A DNA stretch of 64,000 nt from AC-32 sp963754265 (GCA_963754265.1 CAVWFB010000016.1:124001-188000); one strand, 5' to 3'; positions 44,001 to 52,418 are shown, counted from the stretch's first letter. Notes: a model not told the origin generated them from the letters alone. Numbers and translations are program-made.

Positions 44001-44249
44001 TCAGCCCTCGGCGGGCGGTGAGGCCTTGCCGGCGAGGATCGCCGCGAGATGCTCGACGTCGACCTGGTCGAGCACGCTCTGGCCACCAGTCTCCTTCAGG
44101 CGGGCCTGGAGCTCTGCGCGAAGCAGGTCGATCTTGCCGTGCAGCATCCGCCGCCTGTACGAGACCTCGAGCTCTTCCGTCGTCAGCTCGTCGATGAGCT
44201 GCTTGAGGTCCTTGTCCGAGAGCGATTCGAGATCGGGAAACGGTTCCAC
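44001..44249 (-). CDS. rsiG: RsiG-like anti-sigma candidate with single c-di-GMP motif
   Basis: An 82-residue helical protein starting at GTG 44249 with AAAGG 6-7 nt upstream. Helix 1 contains E26-x3-S30-x2-R33-x3-H37-x3-D41. The published c-di-GMP signature of RsiG, the anti-sigma factor of WhiG, is E-x3-S-x2-R-x3-Q-x3-D; only Gln is changed, to His. Streptomyces RsiG carries two motifs, while single-motif forms working as homodimers are known from Rubrobacter. The first gene of the RsiG-like/FHA/FtsR-like/apt run. No whiG is in the window. Identification rests on motif and size. Confidence 0.65.
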   Translation of the reverse strand: MEPFPDLESLSDKDLKQLIDELTTEELEVSYRRRMLHGKIDLLRAELQARLKETGGQSVLDQVDVEHLAAILAGKASPPAEG

Positions 44250-44313
44250 GAAGAGCCTTTCGTCCGGAAGGGGGAGAAATGTAGTCAAGCAGACGTCGAC
44301 CGAAGGGTCAACC

Positions 44314-46830
44314 TTAGCTTGAGACTCCGGCCTCCGCCCCCTCCGTCTGCATGATCTCTTCGACGAGCTCTCGCAGCTCCCTCTCCAGCGCCGCGGAGTC
44401 CTCCTCGGTCTTCCCTTCTGCGTAGATGTGGACGAGGGGCTCGTCGGGATCCGGGAGTACCTGGGCCCAACCACGCTCGTCGAAGACCTTGATGCCGTCG
44501 AGCAGGTCGACCTCACGGTCGCGCAGGCGCTCGGTGACGACCCGCATGACGGTTCCTTTCATCGACCACGGGCACGGAACCTGACGGTGGACGAGCGTGC
44601 TCGCCGGCAGCTCGGCGACGAGCTCGGAGACCGGCTTGCCCACCGGCGCCAGCAGCTCGAGCAGCTTGCACAGGCTGGCCACGGCGTCGTAGGCCGGGAG
44701 GAACTCCGGGAACACGTAGCCGCCACCTACCGCTCCGGCGAAGATGACCCCCTCGCCGGCAGCGGCCTTGGTCAGCTCGGCCAGCGACGCCGGCGTGCGG
44801 ACCACTTCGAGGTTGCTGCCCTTGACGAGCTCCTCCACCTGGCTCGTCACGGTGATCGGGAATGCGAGCTTGCCGTTGCGCCCGTTCGAGCTCATCAGGC
44901 GGAGGAACAGCAAGAGGGTCTGCTCGACCGGGATCTCGTGCGCCTGCTCGTCGATCAGGAAGAGCCGCTCGCCCGCCCGGTCGAAGACCACGCCGAGGTC
45001 GGCGCCGATCGCCGTCACGAGGCGCTTGCTCTGCCCGACGGCCTCACGCAGGCTCGTGCTCGGCTCCGACGAGTCCGCGGCGAACCCGTGAGCGCTGACC
45101 GCCTCGATCTCGAGCGGGCCGAGCAGCAGCGGGAGCACGTAGGAGGTGGCCGAGTGGCCGTAGTCGACGACGATGCGGTAGCCGCGAGCGCGAATCGCTT
45201 CCGCGTCCAGGCTCGACAGTAGATCCTGGGCGTAACTCTCCCGCACCCGCGCCGGGTAGGTGACCGCCCCCACCGTGTTGAAGTCGGAGCGCCGCAGCTC
45301 GTGGCGCGTGTAGTGCTTCTCGATCTCCTTCTGGAGGCTGGGCGTCAGCGAGATGCCCGGCTGCTCGTAGAAGCGGATCTCCAGCATCTCCGGGTCCGTG
45401 TAGCTGACGCCTACATGGAACCCGGCATCGAAACCCTGTGTCTTCAGCAGGTGGCGACTGACCGAGGCCGGCAGGACCCGCAGGTCGGCGACGTCCACGC
45501 CGGTCGAGTTGAGGCCGGAGATCATCGCCCGCTTGATCATCCGGCACGCTCCGGGCGACTCGCGGCTGGCAACGACCCGGGCTCCCCGCTTCAGTGCGGT
45601 GCCGAGCGCGGCGGCGAGTCGCACCGCGGTCTCCGGAGTCAGGTCGACGTTCACGAGCCCCGAGACGCCTTCCTTGCCGAAGAGGTTCGAGGACGCGCGC
45701 GTCTCCCAGATCAGGCTCTCGTGGATCTGCGCGCCGGTCTCCACCTCCTTGTACGGGTAGATCCGGACCCCCGGGAGGACGGCGCTCTGCGCGCCCAGCG
45801 TCGCCTCGTCGCCGATCGCGGCGCCCTCCTGAACGTGCGCGTGGGCGCGGATGTCGCAGCCTCGCCCGACGACGGCTCCCTCGACCCGCGCGCTGCGGCC
45901 GATGTGCGTCGCCGCGTCGATCACGGAGCGCTCGGTCCGCGCTCGCTCGAGCAATGTCACGCTCGAGCCGAGCACCGAGTATGGGCCGACCGACGCGTCG
46001 GGTGCGATGCGGCAGTAGTTGCCGAGGAAGGCCGGACCCTCGATCGCGGCGAGGTCGTCGACCTCCACCCCCTCCCCCAGCCAGATGTTGCCGCGGAGGC
46101 GGATCCCCGAGACGTTGAGCCGGACGCGCTCGTCGAGGGCGTCGAAGTTCGCCTGACGGAACTGGTCGAGGTTGCCGATGTCCTGCCAGTAGTCGTCGAA
46201 GACGTAGCCGTACATCGGGCGGCCCATCTCGAGGAGGAGCGGGAACAGCTCCTTCGAGAAGTCGAATGGCCGGTCGGTCGGGATGTGGCGCAGCACCTCG
46301 GGCTCGAGCACGTAGATGCCCGTGTTGATCGTGTCGGAGAAGACCTGGCTCCAGGAAGGCTTCTCGAGGAAACGCTCGATCCGCCTCTCCTCGTCGGTGA
46401 CGACGATGCCGAACTCGAGCGGGTTCTCGACCGACTTCAGCCCGATCGTGACCGCCGCCCCCCGCTCGCGGTGGGAGCGGATCAGGTCGGTCAGGTCGAC
46501 GTCGCAGAGGGCATCGCCGGAGATGACGAGGAAGGTCTCGTCGAGGCGGTCGCTGGCAAGACGGACCGAGCCTGCCGTGCCGAGTGGCGACTCCTCGACC
46601 GAGTACTCGATCGACATTCCCAGCGTGTCGCCGTTGCCGAAGTAGCTGCGGATCGCCTGTGGCATGAACGCCACGGTCACGATCACCTCCTCGAGGCCGT
46701 GCTGCTTCAGGAGCTCGAGGATGTGCTCCATGCACGGCTTGCCGACGATGGGCACCATCGGCTTGGGCTGGTTCGAGGTCAGCGGGCGCAGGCGCGTGCC
46801 TTCGCCACCGGCCATCACGACCGCCTTCAC
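44314..46830 (-). CDS. Sugar-1-phosphate nucleotidyltransferase fused to degenerate phosphomannomutase domain
   Basis: An 838-residue protein. Residues 1-230 are a nucleotidyltransferase (KAVVMAGGEGTRLRPLT, NQPKPMVPI, ISGDALCDVDL). Residues about 245-360 are left-handed beta-helix repeats. Residues 375-838 are a phosphohexomutase fold. The mutase motifs are altered: the phosphoserine loop reads ASRESPGACRM, ASHNP reads VSYTDP, and the metal loop DGDGDR reads FDRAGER. The first domain probably makes GDP-mannose or a similar nucleotide sugar; the mutase half may be regulatory or inactive. GTG start overlaps the pgsA stop. Confidence 0.88.
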   Translation of the reverse strand: MKAVVMAGGEGTRLRPLTSNQPKPMVPIVGKPCMEHILELLKQHGLEEVIVTVAFMPQAIRSYFGNGDTLGMSIEYSVEESPLGTAGSVRLASDRLDETFLVISGDALCDVDLTDLIRSHRERGAAVTIGLKSVENPLEFGIVVTDEERRIERFLEKPSWSQVFSDTINTGIYVLEPEVLRHIPTDRPFDFSKELFPLLLEMGRPMYGYVFDDYWQDIGNLDQFRQANFDALDERVRLNVSGIRLRGNIWLGEGVEVDDLAAIEGPAFLGNYCRIAPDASVGPYSVLGSSVTLLERARTERSVIDAATHIGRSARVEGAVVGRGCDIRAHAHVQEGAAIGDEATLGAQSAVLPGVRIYPYKEVETGAQIHESLIWETRASSNLFGKEGVSGLVNVDLTPETAVRLAAALGTALKRGARVVASRESPGACRMIKRAMISGLNSTGVDVADLRVLPASVSRHLLKTQGFDAGFHVGVSYTDPEMLEIRFYEQPGISLTPSLQKEIEKHYTRHELRRSDFNTVGAVTYPARVRESYAQDLLSSLDAEAIRARGYRIVVDYGHSATSYVLPLLLGPLEIEAVSAHGFAADSSEPSTSLREAVGQSKRLVTAIGADLGVVFDRAGERLFLIDEQAHEIPVEQTLLLFLRLMSSNGRNGKLAFPITVTSQVEELVKGSNLEVVRTPASLAELTKAAAGEGVIFAGAVGGGYVFPEFLPAYDAVASLCKLLELLAPVGKPVSELVAELPASTLVHRQVPCPWSMKGTVMRVVTERLRDREVDLLDGIKVFDERGWAQVLPDPDEPLVHIYAEGKTEEDSAALERELRELVEEIMQTEGAEAGVSS

Positions 46831-47378
46831 GCCGTCTCCACCTCCCGCCGAGCCTTGAGGAGGTAGCCCACCAGAGCGACGGCGGCCAGCGCGACACCCG
46901 TCCAGAAGATCCAGAGCGGCCACTCGGTGCCCTCTCGCGTGACCATGACGAAGGCGAGCGAGGCGTAGAGCAGCCAGGTCGCCACCTTTCCGGCGAGGTT
47001 GACGGAGAAGTCGTAGCCGCGGCCCGCGACGAGCTTGTACCCGGCGATGAGGGCAACGTCACGCGCCGGGATCGCCAGTGCGAGCCAGGGCAGGCGATCC
47101 GCGTGCCAGAGGAGGATCACCGCCGCGTCGATCATCAGGCGGTCGGCGAGCGGGTCGGCGATCTTGCCGAAGCTCGATTCCACGCGCCAGCGCCTCGCGA
47201 GCCACCCGTCCACTTGGTCGGTGACCCCGGCGACTCCGAACACGATCGCCGCCGGCCAGCTGTGCCCCCCGTCCGAGGCCAGCAGGAGTGCCACGAAGAC
47301 GGGGATCAGGACGAGCCTGAAGACGGTCAGCGCGTTCGGGATCTGAGCCAGAGGGGCCGAAACCGCGCGGGTAGCCAT
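46827..47378 (-). CDS. pgsA: CDP-alcohol phosphatidyltransferase (PgsA-like)
   Basis: A 183-residue membrane enzyme with the CDP-alcohol signature D-Q-V-D-G-x-x-A-R-x8-G-x3-D-x3-D (TDQVDGWLARR ... SSFGKIADPLADR). About five helices. It transfers a phosphatidyl group to an alcohol, glycerol-3-phosphate if it is a true PgsA; related actinobacterial paralogues make other lipids. It is divergent from the hutF-like gene with only 17 nt between start codons. Confidence 0.88.
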   Translation of the reverse strand: MATRAVSAPLAQIPNALTVFRLVLIPVFVALLLASDGGHSWPAAIVFGVAGVTDQVDGWLARRWRVESSFGKIADPLADRLMIDAAVILLWHADRLPWLALAIPARDVALIAGYKLVAGRGYDFSVNLAGKVATWLLYASLAFVMVTREGTEWPLWIFWTGVALAAVALVGYLLKARREVETA

Positions 47379-47395
47379 GCTGACAGGATACGGCG
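47379..47395. promoter_or_regulatory. 17-bp divergent start region of pgsA and hutF-like genes
   Basis: Only 17 bp separate the two start codons. On the minus strand TATCCT (47385-47390) lies 6 nt before the pgsA ATG. On the plus strand GGATAC overlaps the same bases before GTG 47396. No room exists for separate leaders, so at least pgsA is probably leaderless. Confidence 0.45.
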
Positions 47396-48403
47396 GTGGC
47401 GCAAAGCCTTTCGCTGCCTGGGTTCGTGAACGCCCACAGTCACGCCTTTCAACGGGCCTTACGCGGGCACGTCGAGGGCGAGGACTTCTGGGCCTGGCGC
47501 GAGTCCATGCTGGACCTGGCCCGGGGTCTGACCCCGGAACAGGTCCGTTCGGGCTACGCCCAGGTCTACAGGGAGATGCAGGCGTCGGGGTACACGGCCG
47601 TCGGCGAGTTCCACTACCTGGGCCTTGCGGAGGCGCACGCGGCCGTGGAGGCGGCGGCGGACACCGGGATCGAGCTGGTCCTCCTGCTGGCGGCCTACGG
47701 GCGCGGTGGGCTCGAGCGCTTCCGGCAGGAATCCCCTGCCGAGTACCTGGGCCAGCTCGAGTCCGTACGCGCGACCGGCGTACGCGTCGGCCTCGCCCCC
47801 CACTCCGTCCGCGCCTGCCCCCGCGACTGGCTCGAGGAGCTCGGCGCCTACGCTGCGCGCGAGCGTCTTCCGTTGCACGTACACGCCTGCGAGCAGCCGC
47901 GCGAGATCGAGGAGTGCATCGCCGAGCACGGCCTTCGGCCGATCGAGCTGCTCGCGGAGACCGGCTGCCTCGGTCCGCACGCGACGGTCGTGCACGCTAC
48001 GCATGCAAACGGACGCGAGCTCGACCTGGTTGCACAGGCGGGTGCCCGGATCTGCGTCTGCCCGACGACTGAGGCGAACCTCGGCGACGGGTTCGTGCCG
48101 GCCGAGGAGATCTGCGAGCGCGGGATCGGGATCTGCATCGGCTCCGACTCGAACGTGCGGATCGACCCGCTCGAGGAGCTGCGGGAGCTGGAGGGCGTGG
48201 CGCGCCGACGGACACTGCGGCGGAACGTCCTCTCGGTCTCCACCCTTCTCTGCTGCGGAGCCGACGAGGGCGCGGCGTCGCTCGGCTTGGAGCGTTGGCC
48301 CGACGTCGAGGTCGACCTCGAGCATCCGTCGCTGACCGGCGTCGAGCCGGCGAACCTCCACGCAGCGTTGGTCTTCGGATGTGGCGCCGACGTCTTCGTC
48401 TGA
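47396..48403 (+). CDS. hutF: Formimidoylglutamate deiminase-like amidohydrolase
   Basis: A 335-residue amidohydrolase. Metal and substrate motifs match HutF: PGFVNAHSHAFQRAL, GEFHYLG, APHSVRA, HVHACEQPREIEEC, VHATH, PTTEANLGDGFVP and GSDSN. HutF deiminates N-formimidoyl-L-glutamate in histidine degradation. It is about 100 residues shorter than usual because the N-terminal beta-sandwich part is missing; GTG 47396 starts right at the barrel, and pgsA prevents a longer start. No other hut gene is in the window. Confidence 0.8.
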   Translation: MAQSLSLPGFVNAHSHAFQRALRGHVEGEDFWAWRESMLDLARGLTPEQVRSGYAQVYREMQASGYTAVGEFHYLGLAEAHAAVEAAADTGIELVLLLAAYGRGGLERFRQESPAEYLGQLESVRATGVRVGLAPHSVRACPRDWLEELGAYAARERLPLHVHACEQPREIEECIAEHGLRPIELLAETGCLGPHATVVHATHANGRELDLVAQAGARICVCPTTEANLGDGFVPAEEICERGIGICIGSDSNVRIDPLEELRELEGVARRRTLRRNVLSVSTLLCCGADEGAASLGLERWPDVEVDLEHPSLTGVEPANLHAALVFGCGADVFV

Positions 48404-48404
48404 C

Positions 48405-48410
48405 TAGGCT
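48405..48410 (+). promoter_or_regulatory. -10-like element TAGGCT
   Basis: TAGGCT ends 6 nt before ATG 48417 of the secreted protein gene, and starts within the few bases after the hutF-like stop. No Shine-Dalgarno. Confidence 0.4.
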
Positions 48411-48416
48411 CGCGTC

Positions 48417-49745
48417 ATGAGGAGCGCCGGCGTCGTGGTCGCAGCCGCGCTCGCCCTGGCGGGTGGCGCCTCGGCCCAGGTGGTCGCGCGCCACGTCCAG
48501 GACGGCGAGCTCGCCGTTGCGCCGACCGGAAAGCCCTACGTCGCCTACATACGAAGCTCCACGCTTCGCATCGCATCGCGCGCGGCGAACGGCCGCTGGC
48601 TCACACAGCAGGCCGGATCCGTGACGCCGGGCGCCGCCCTCGTCGCCTTCGAGGCAGGGAAGCTGGGACCGGTCGCCGTAATCCTCGCGCCCGAGAGCCG
48701 CGGCCTGGTGGTCGTGCAGGGGCGGCGGAGGACGCAGCTCGCAGCCGGGCTCCCCGCCGGCGTGTCCCTCGGCTGGCCGGGGCTCAAGCTCGATTCGCGG
48801 GGCCTTCCGGTAATCGCCTACACGCGCTGGCGGCAATCGACGCACGAGAGCGTGCTCGTGCTCGCCCGGATCGACAAGCGCGGACGCGTCAACGTCCGGA
48901 ACGTCACCTCCGGAGGCTTCCCCAAGAGCTTCGTCGCTCCCCCTGCGGCGCCGCTCTTCGTCGGCGGCCGCGTCCACGTAATCGAGTCCTACGGCGCGGA
49001 CGGCGCCGTCGGGACGATCGAGTGGCACCCGCGCAAGCACGGATGGGCCGGCCAGTACATCGACGGCGGAGTCGGCGACTACCCGGTCGGGCCGCTTCTC
49101 GCGGCCACGGGTGCCGGCGGGACGGTTTATGCGGCGTGGACCGAGGCCCTACTCGGGACCGGAGAACTACCGGTAACGCTGGCCGTTCACGGCCGCTCGA
49201 TCCAGTCGAACTTCGTCTTGAACCGCGCGCTGACGACCGGACTGGCCGTAACCCGGGCCGGCCCCGAGGTAGCCGCGAACGAGTGGCTGTCGGCGGACGA
49301 GCTGGGGCTGCCGGGGAGCGCCGTCTCCTGGGCAGGGTCGGTCGTCGGCCACGGCCGCAGGGTCGAGCTCGACGGCTGGCTGGCCGATCTCGCCGCTGCC
49401 CCGCGCGGCGCTCGCGACCTGCTCCTCGCCGGCCCAGCCGGGCTCTCGTGGTTCCGCTCGCCGCGACCACCGCAGATTCGCGTGAGCGTCGAGGCGGCCG
49501 CGACCGGTACCGGCGCAGTCGTGGTCAGCGGGCGTGTCCGAGGAGGCTCGGGAGGCAACGTCGCGATCGTGCGCGAGCGCCCCGGATCGCCCCGCGAAAC
49601 CGTGGGCACGGCGCGGCTGGGCGCGGACGGATCGTTCTCTCTCGTCGACCGGCCCTCGGCCAGGCCGCTCCTTTACCGCGCCATCTACACGGACGCCGCG
49701 AGCGGCATCCCCTACGCCGCCCTCCTGCGGCAACCCGTCACCTAG
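48417..49745 (+). CDS. Secreted hypothetical protein, beta-rich
   Basis: A 442-residue protein with a Sec signal peptide (about residues 1-20, ending ASA-Q). The mature part is Gly/Val-rich with repeating short beta-strand motifs (GKPYVAYIRSSTLRIASR; GLPVIAYTRW; GGTVYAAWTEAL), which suggests a beta-propeller or similar fold. The last 90 residues (RVSVEAAATGTGAVVVSGRVRGG) resemble an Ig-like carboxypeptidase-regulatory type sandwich. No catalytic motif is clear. It ends at a hairpin facing the carbonic anhydrase gene. Confidence 0.7.
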   Translation: MRSAGVVVAAALALAGGASAQVVARHVQDGELAVAPTGKPYVAYIRSSTLRIASRAANGRWLTQQAGSVTPGAALVAFEAGKLGPVAVILAPESRGLVVVQGRRRTQLAAGLPAGVSLGWPGLKLDSRGLPVIAYTRWRQSTHESVLVLARIDKRGRVNVRNVTSGGFPKSFVAPPAAPLFVGGRVHVIESYGADGAVGTIEWHPRKHGWAGQYIDGGVGDYPVGPLLAATGAGGTVYAAWTEALLGTGELPVTLAVHGRSIQSNFVLNRALTTGLAVTRAGPEVAANEWLSADELGLPGSAVSWAGSVVGHGRRVELDGWLADLAAAPRGARDLLLAGPAGLSWFRSPRPPQIRVSVEAAATGTGAVVVSGRVRGGSGGNVAIVRERPGSPRETVGTARLGADGSFSLVDRPSARPLLYRAIYTDAASGIPYAALLRQPVT

Positions 49746-49746
49746 C

Positions 49747-49766
49747 AGGTCACGTTCACGTGACCT
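49747..49766. terminator. Short bidirectional hairpin between convergent genes
   Basis: AGGTCACG-TTCA-CGTGACCT is a perfect 8-bp inverted repeat. The stop codon of the carbonic anhydrase (minus strand TGA) lies in its loop and the stop of the secreted protein gene is just before it. Confidence 0.5.
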
Positions 49767-50247
49767 CGCGCAGCCTCCCGGTCTCGACGTCGTAGACGAA
49801 CCCGCGGACCGAATCGGTCTTCGGGATGAAGGGGCTCGCCTTGATCCTCGCGATCGACTGGCGGACGTCCTCGTCGAGATCGTCGAACGTCTCCGCGGGC
49901 CACTCCGGCTTGATCCCGGTCTCGCGCTGGATGTCCTGGCGGAACTCGTCGTCGCCGAAGGTGAGCATCCCGCAATCCGTGTGGTGGATCAGCATGATCT
50001 CCTCGGTTCCGAGCAACCGCTGCGAGATCGCGAGGGATCGGATCTCGTCATCCGTCACGACGCCGCCCGCGTTTCGAATCACGTGCGCGTCGCCCTCGCT
50101 CAGCCCCAGCAGGCCGTAGGGGTTCAAGCGTGCGTCCATGCAGGCGAGAATCGCCACCCGCCTCCCCGGCGGCAGCGGCAGGCCGTTCTTGTCGAAACCG
50201 GCCGCATACGCCTCGGCGTTCTCCAGGAGTAGATCGATCGTGCTCAC
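49756..50247 (-). CDS. Beta-class carbonic anhydrase
   Basis: A 163-residue beta-carbonic anhydrase, interconverting CO2 and bicarbonate. Zinc ligands Cys36, His89 and Cys92 (ACMDAR, HTDCGM) and the Asp38-Arg40 dyad are present. The form is the short actinobacterial type. GTG start at 50247 with GGGAGG 6 nt upstream. TATAGT (50286-50291, minus strand) is a good -10, giving a leader of about 35 nt. Confidence 0.94.
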   Translation of the reverse strand: MSTIDLLLENAEAYAAGFDKNGLPLPPGRRVAILACMDARLNPYGLLGLSEGDAHVIRNAGGVVTDDEIRSLAISQRLLGTEEIMLIHHTDCGMLTFGDDEFRQDIQRETGIKPEWPAETFDDLDEDVRQSIARIKASPFIPKTDSVRGFVYDVETGRLREVT

Positions 50248-50611
50248 GGCATCCTCCCGTCTCTCGCGTCTGGGCTCGAGCCGTGACTATACAAAGTAAA
50301 GCTAGGTGTGCGAGCCGGTAGCGGAGGGCCGGTTGGACCCCGCCTCTTCCAGCCGTTCGGCCTATCGGCCGAGCACTCGCATCCGCCTACAAGACGCATC
50401 AGTTGTGCGGTCTCTTCCAGAGAAACTGCGCCCGAGGCGGACCTGAGAGGGGGTTCGCAGGTCTGTGGCGGCCAGACCCGGGTCTTACCGTCAAAACGCC
50501 CCGGACGCCACCACCGTTGTAGCAACTCGGCGTCGCGTCGGGGGAGCCAAAGCGATATCTAGACGCCGAGACAGCTGAGCAGTAGCGTCTACTTGTCGAA
50601 AGGAGGTCGCC
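50248..50611. other. 364-nt intergenic region between divergent genes
   Basis: It contains the carbonic anhydrase promoter (TATAGT on the minus strand, 50286-50291, in a short AT-rich patch) and, at the other end, GAAAGGAGG (50598-50606) serving the small secreted protein. TAGCGT at 50583-50588 may be its -10. I see no supported gene in the middle part. Confidence 0.5.
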
Positions 50612-50761
50612 TTGAGAAGGGTGCTCGTACTGTTGCTGATCCTGGGTACGGCGTTCGGCGCCTCACCGGCGCTGGCGAAGAAGCAGCCCGCGCCGAGCGG
50701 CAGCGATCCGACGCACAGCCTCGTCCAGCAGCGCGCCATCGCGATCATCGCCAAGCACTGA
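50612..50761 (+). CDS. Small secreted peptide (49 residues)
   Basis: A TTG start with a near-perfect Shine-Dalgarno (AAAGGAGG, 5 nt upstream) opens a 49-codon frame. It encodes a signal peptide (RRVLVLLLILGTAFGASPALA) and a short mature peptide beginning KKQPAPSGSDPTHS and ending IAIIAKH. A stable hairpin follows 23 nt after the stop. Strong ribosome site, export signal and terminator together support a real gene. Function unknown. Confidence 0.65.
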   Translation: MRRVLVLLLILGTAFGASPALAKKQPAPSGSDPTHSLVQQRAIAIIAKH

Positions 50762-50783
50762 CAAGCGATCTCGCGCTCGAAGC

Positions 50784-50809
50784 GCGGCGGGGGCGTGAGC
50801 CCCCGTCGC
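50784..50809 (+). terminator. GNRA-capped hairpin after the small secreted gene
   Basis: An 11-bp stem with one G-T pair (GCGGCGGGGGC / GCCCCCGTCGC) capped by GTGA. A T-tract is lacking, but the position 23 nt after the stop codon fits a terminator. Confidence 0.6.
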
Positions 50810-50928
50810 TGTCCTGCATCCAGTCGGAGTGTTGCCAAGGCGCTCGGACGGCACCGCCGCATGACCGGCTCGTGAACGCGAAAAGCCCCGGTGCTATCGA
50901 GGCTTTCCATCGTTTCCCTGGAGTGCGG

Positions 50929-51436
50929 TTACTGCGCCGAGATCGTGCCGTCGGGCAGGACGGTGAGAAGCTGGTTCGACCAGTACGAGGTCACGACGGT
51001 GACCTCATCCACGTCCAAGCCGCCGCGCAGTCGGTTGAGATCGAACCCAAGCCCCGCCGGAGCGGTCGTTTGGTAGGAGAAACTGATCGAGCCGGACGCA
51101 TCGGCGACCGTCTTCGCAATCTTGAAGAACGAGCCGTTGTTGCCCCAGAGCCGGTAGACCTCGCCGGGCGTGAGGTGCGTGAACGTGAAGTCGAGGTTGT
51201 AGCGCCCCGGCTTAGCCTGAATGGCGTTGATCCGGCCTTGGACGTTGGTGTACTTCGTCGGCGTCGCCGGCACAGTCGCCGTAGAAGAGGTACGGCGCGA
51301 GAGTGCAGATCGACGTGAAGCCGCTGAACGCGGGCGACTTGCCGTTCTGCTTCGTGACCGGCGCTCCGAGAGCGGCAGCCGCCACGACGCAGGCCGCCAC
51401 AGCGACCGACAGGCACATCAGCGCTCGTCCAACCAT
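50929..51436 (-). pseudogene. Secreted hypothetical protein, broken by +1 frame change
   Basis: ATG 51436 opens a signal peptide (GRALMCLSVAVAACVVAAAALG) and reads on to FTSICTLAPYLFYGDC. The matching mature domain (PTKYTNVQGRINAIQAKPG, YNLDFTFTHLTPGEVYRLWGN, ending LTVLPDGTISAQ) lies in the +1 frame from GTG 51273 to 50929. The junction is at about 51262-51275. The second part has no ribosome site of its own. A single extra base would explain it, so it is either a recent pseudogene or a sequence error. Function unknown; the mature part looks like a small beta domain. Confidence 0.7.
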
Positions 51437-51503
51437 CCCACCAGACCTTTGCGCGAACCTGCACGAATGTCACCTGGCTGAAAGGTGAGTATTCGCTCCT
51501 TTG

Positions 51504-51602
51504 TCAGACAAAGTCGTCGAACACGATCCAGAGCCAGAGCGCGAGAGCGAGCCCAAGCAAGATGGTGAAGAACGCCCGCCAGAGGAAGCGATCGCTCCTC
51601 AT
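51504..51602 (-). CDS. 32-residue single-helix membrane microprotein
   Basis: ATG 51602 opens a 32-codon frame, MRSDRFLWRAFF ... IVFDDFV, with a basic N-terminus, one Leu/Ala/Trp-rich helix and an acidic end. GGGAGG lies just upstream but at short spacing. The composition is that of a real membrane peptide, not a shadow, but there is no independent support. Confidence 0.4.
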   Translation of the reverse strand: MRSDRFLWRAFFTILLGLALALWLWIVFDDFV

Positions 51603-51713
51603 GGCCCTCCCACCCGCCTTCGCAGATTCCGACTTGATCCTCGCTGATCGGAGCCGCGAGGGCTAGTTCCAGGGGACCTGCTTAACCTGGCGTGAACACG
51701 TAGCCGCCGGCCC

Positions 51714-52418
51714 CTACGAGCGTACGCCGCTCCTACCGGCGTCCAGCGAGCCCAAGCGTGCGAACGAGTAAAAGACCAGGTAGGTGGCCAGCAGGAACGA
51801 CGTGAACAGAATCGTGACCGCGATCGGACGCGGATGGCTGAGCGGATCGAAGACACCCTTCGCGATGTCGCCGAACAGCGATTCCGGCCGAACGAAGACG
51901 TCCCAGGAGTTCCAGCGCTGCACACGGCCCAGATAGATCCCGAACGAGCTCAGCGCGAGGACGCCGAGCACGAAGACCCAGGCTTTCCGGGCGCCGATCA
52001 AACGGCGCACGATCGCATGGACGAGGAAGAGAGACGTCAGCCCCAGGAGCAAGCCCGTCCACGCCGCAGCGGACAGAAGCAGCACGTCGTACATGACCGG
52101 TACGCCCTCACCGCGGCCGACGTACTTCAGGTCGGTGACGAGGTACGGAGCGTTCGGAAGGAACAGCAGCCAGAGCAGCCCCACGGCGGCCAGCGCAGGG
52201 GTCGAGACGCCGGTCCGCGCCCGGTCGTACACGATGAGAGCCAGCGCGAGTGGAATCCACGCGAGGAGCAGATTCCAGGCGATCGCGATGTGCTCCGGAC
52301 TCCGCGTGTACACCATCCGGAACATGATCATCGCGATCACGAACAGCGAGAGGACGGCCAGTGACGCGACCACGGCGATCCTCCGGTCACTGAGCGAGCT
52401 GCGAAGAGGGCTGAGCAC
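51714..52418 (-). CDS. DUF1361 membrane protein
   Basis: A 234-residue protein with about seven hydrophobic helices. Family-typical stretches are LLFLPNAPYLVTDL and GIYLGRVQRWNSWDV. DUF1361 proteins have no assigned function. ATG start at 52418; no Shine-Dalgarno is evident. It stands alone, with 170 nt of non-coding sequence upstream. Confidence 0.85.
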   Translation of the reverse strand: MLSPLRSSLSDRRIAVVASLAVLSLFVIAMIMFRMVYTRSPEHIAIAWNLLLAWIPLALALIVYDRARTGVSTPALAAVGLLWLLFLPNAPYLVTDLKYVGRGEGVPVMYDVLLLSAAAWTGLLLGLTSLFLVHAIVRRLIGARKAWVFVLGVLALSSFGIYLGRVQRWNSWDVFVRPESLFGDIAKGVFDPLSHPRPIAVTILFTSFLLATYLVFYSFARLGSLDAGRSGVRS

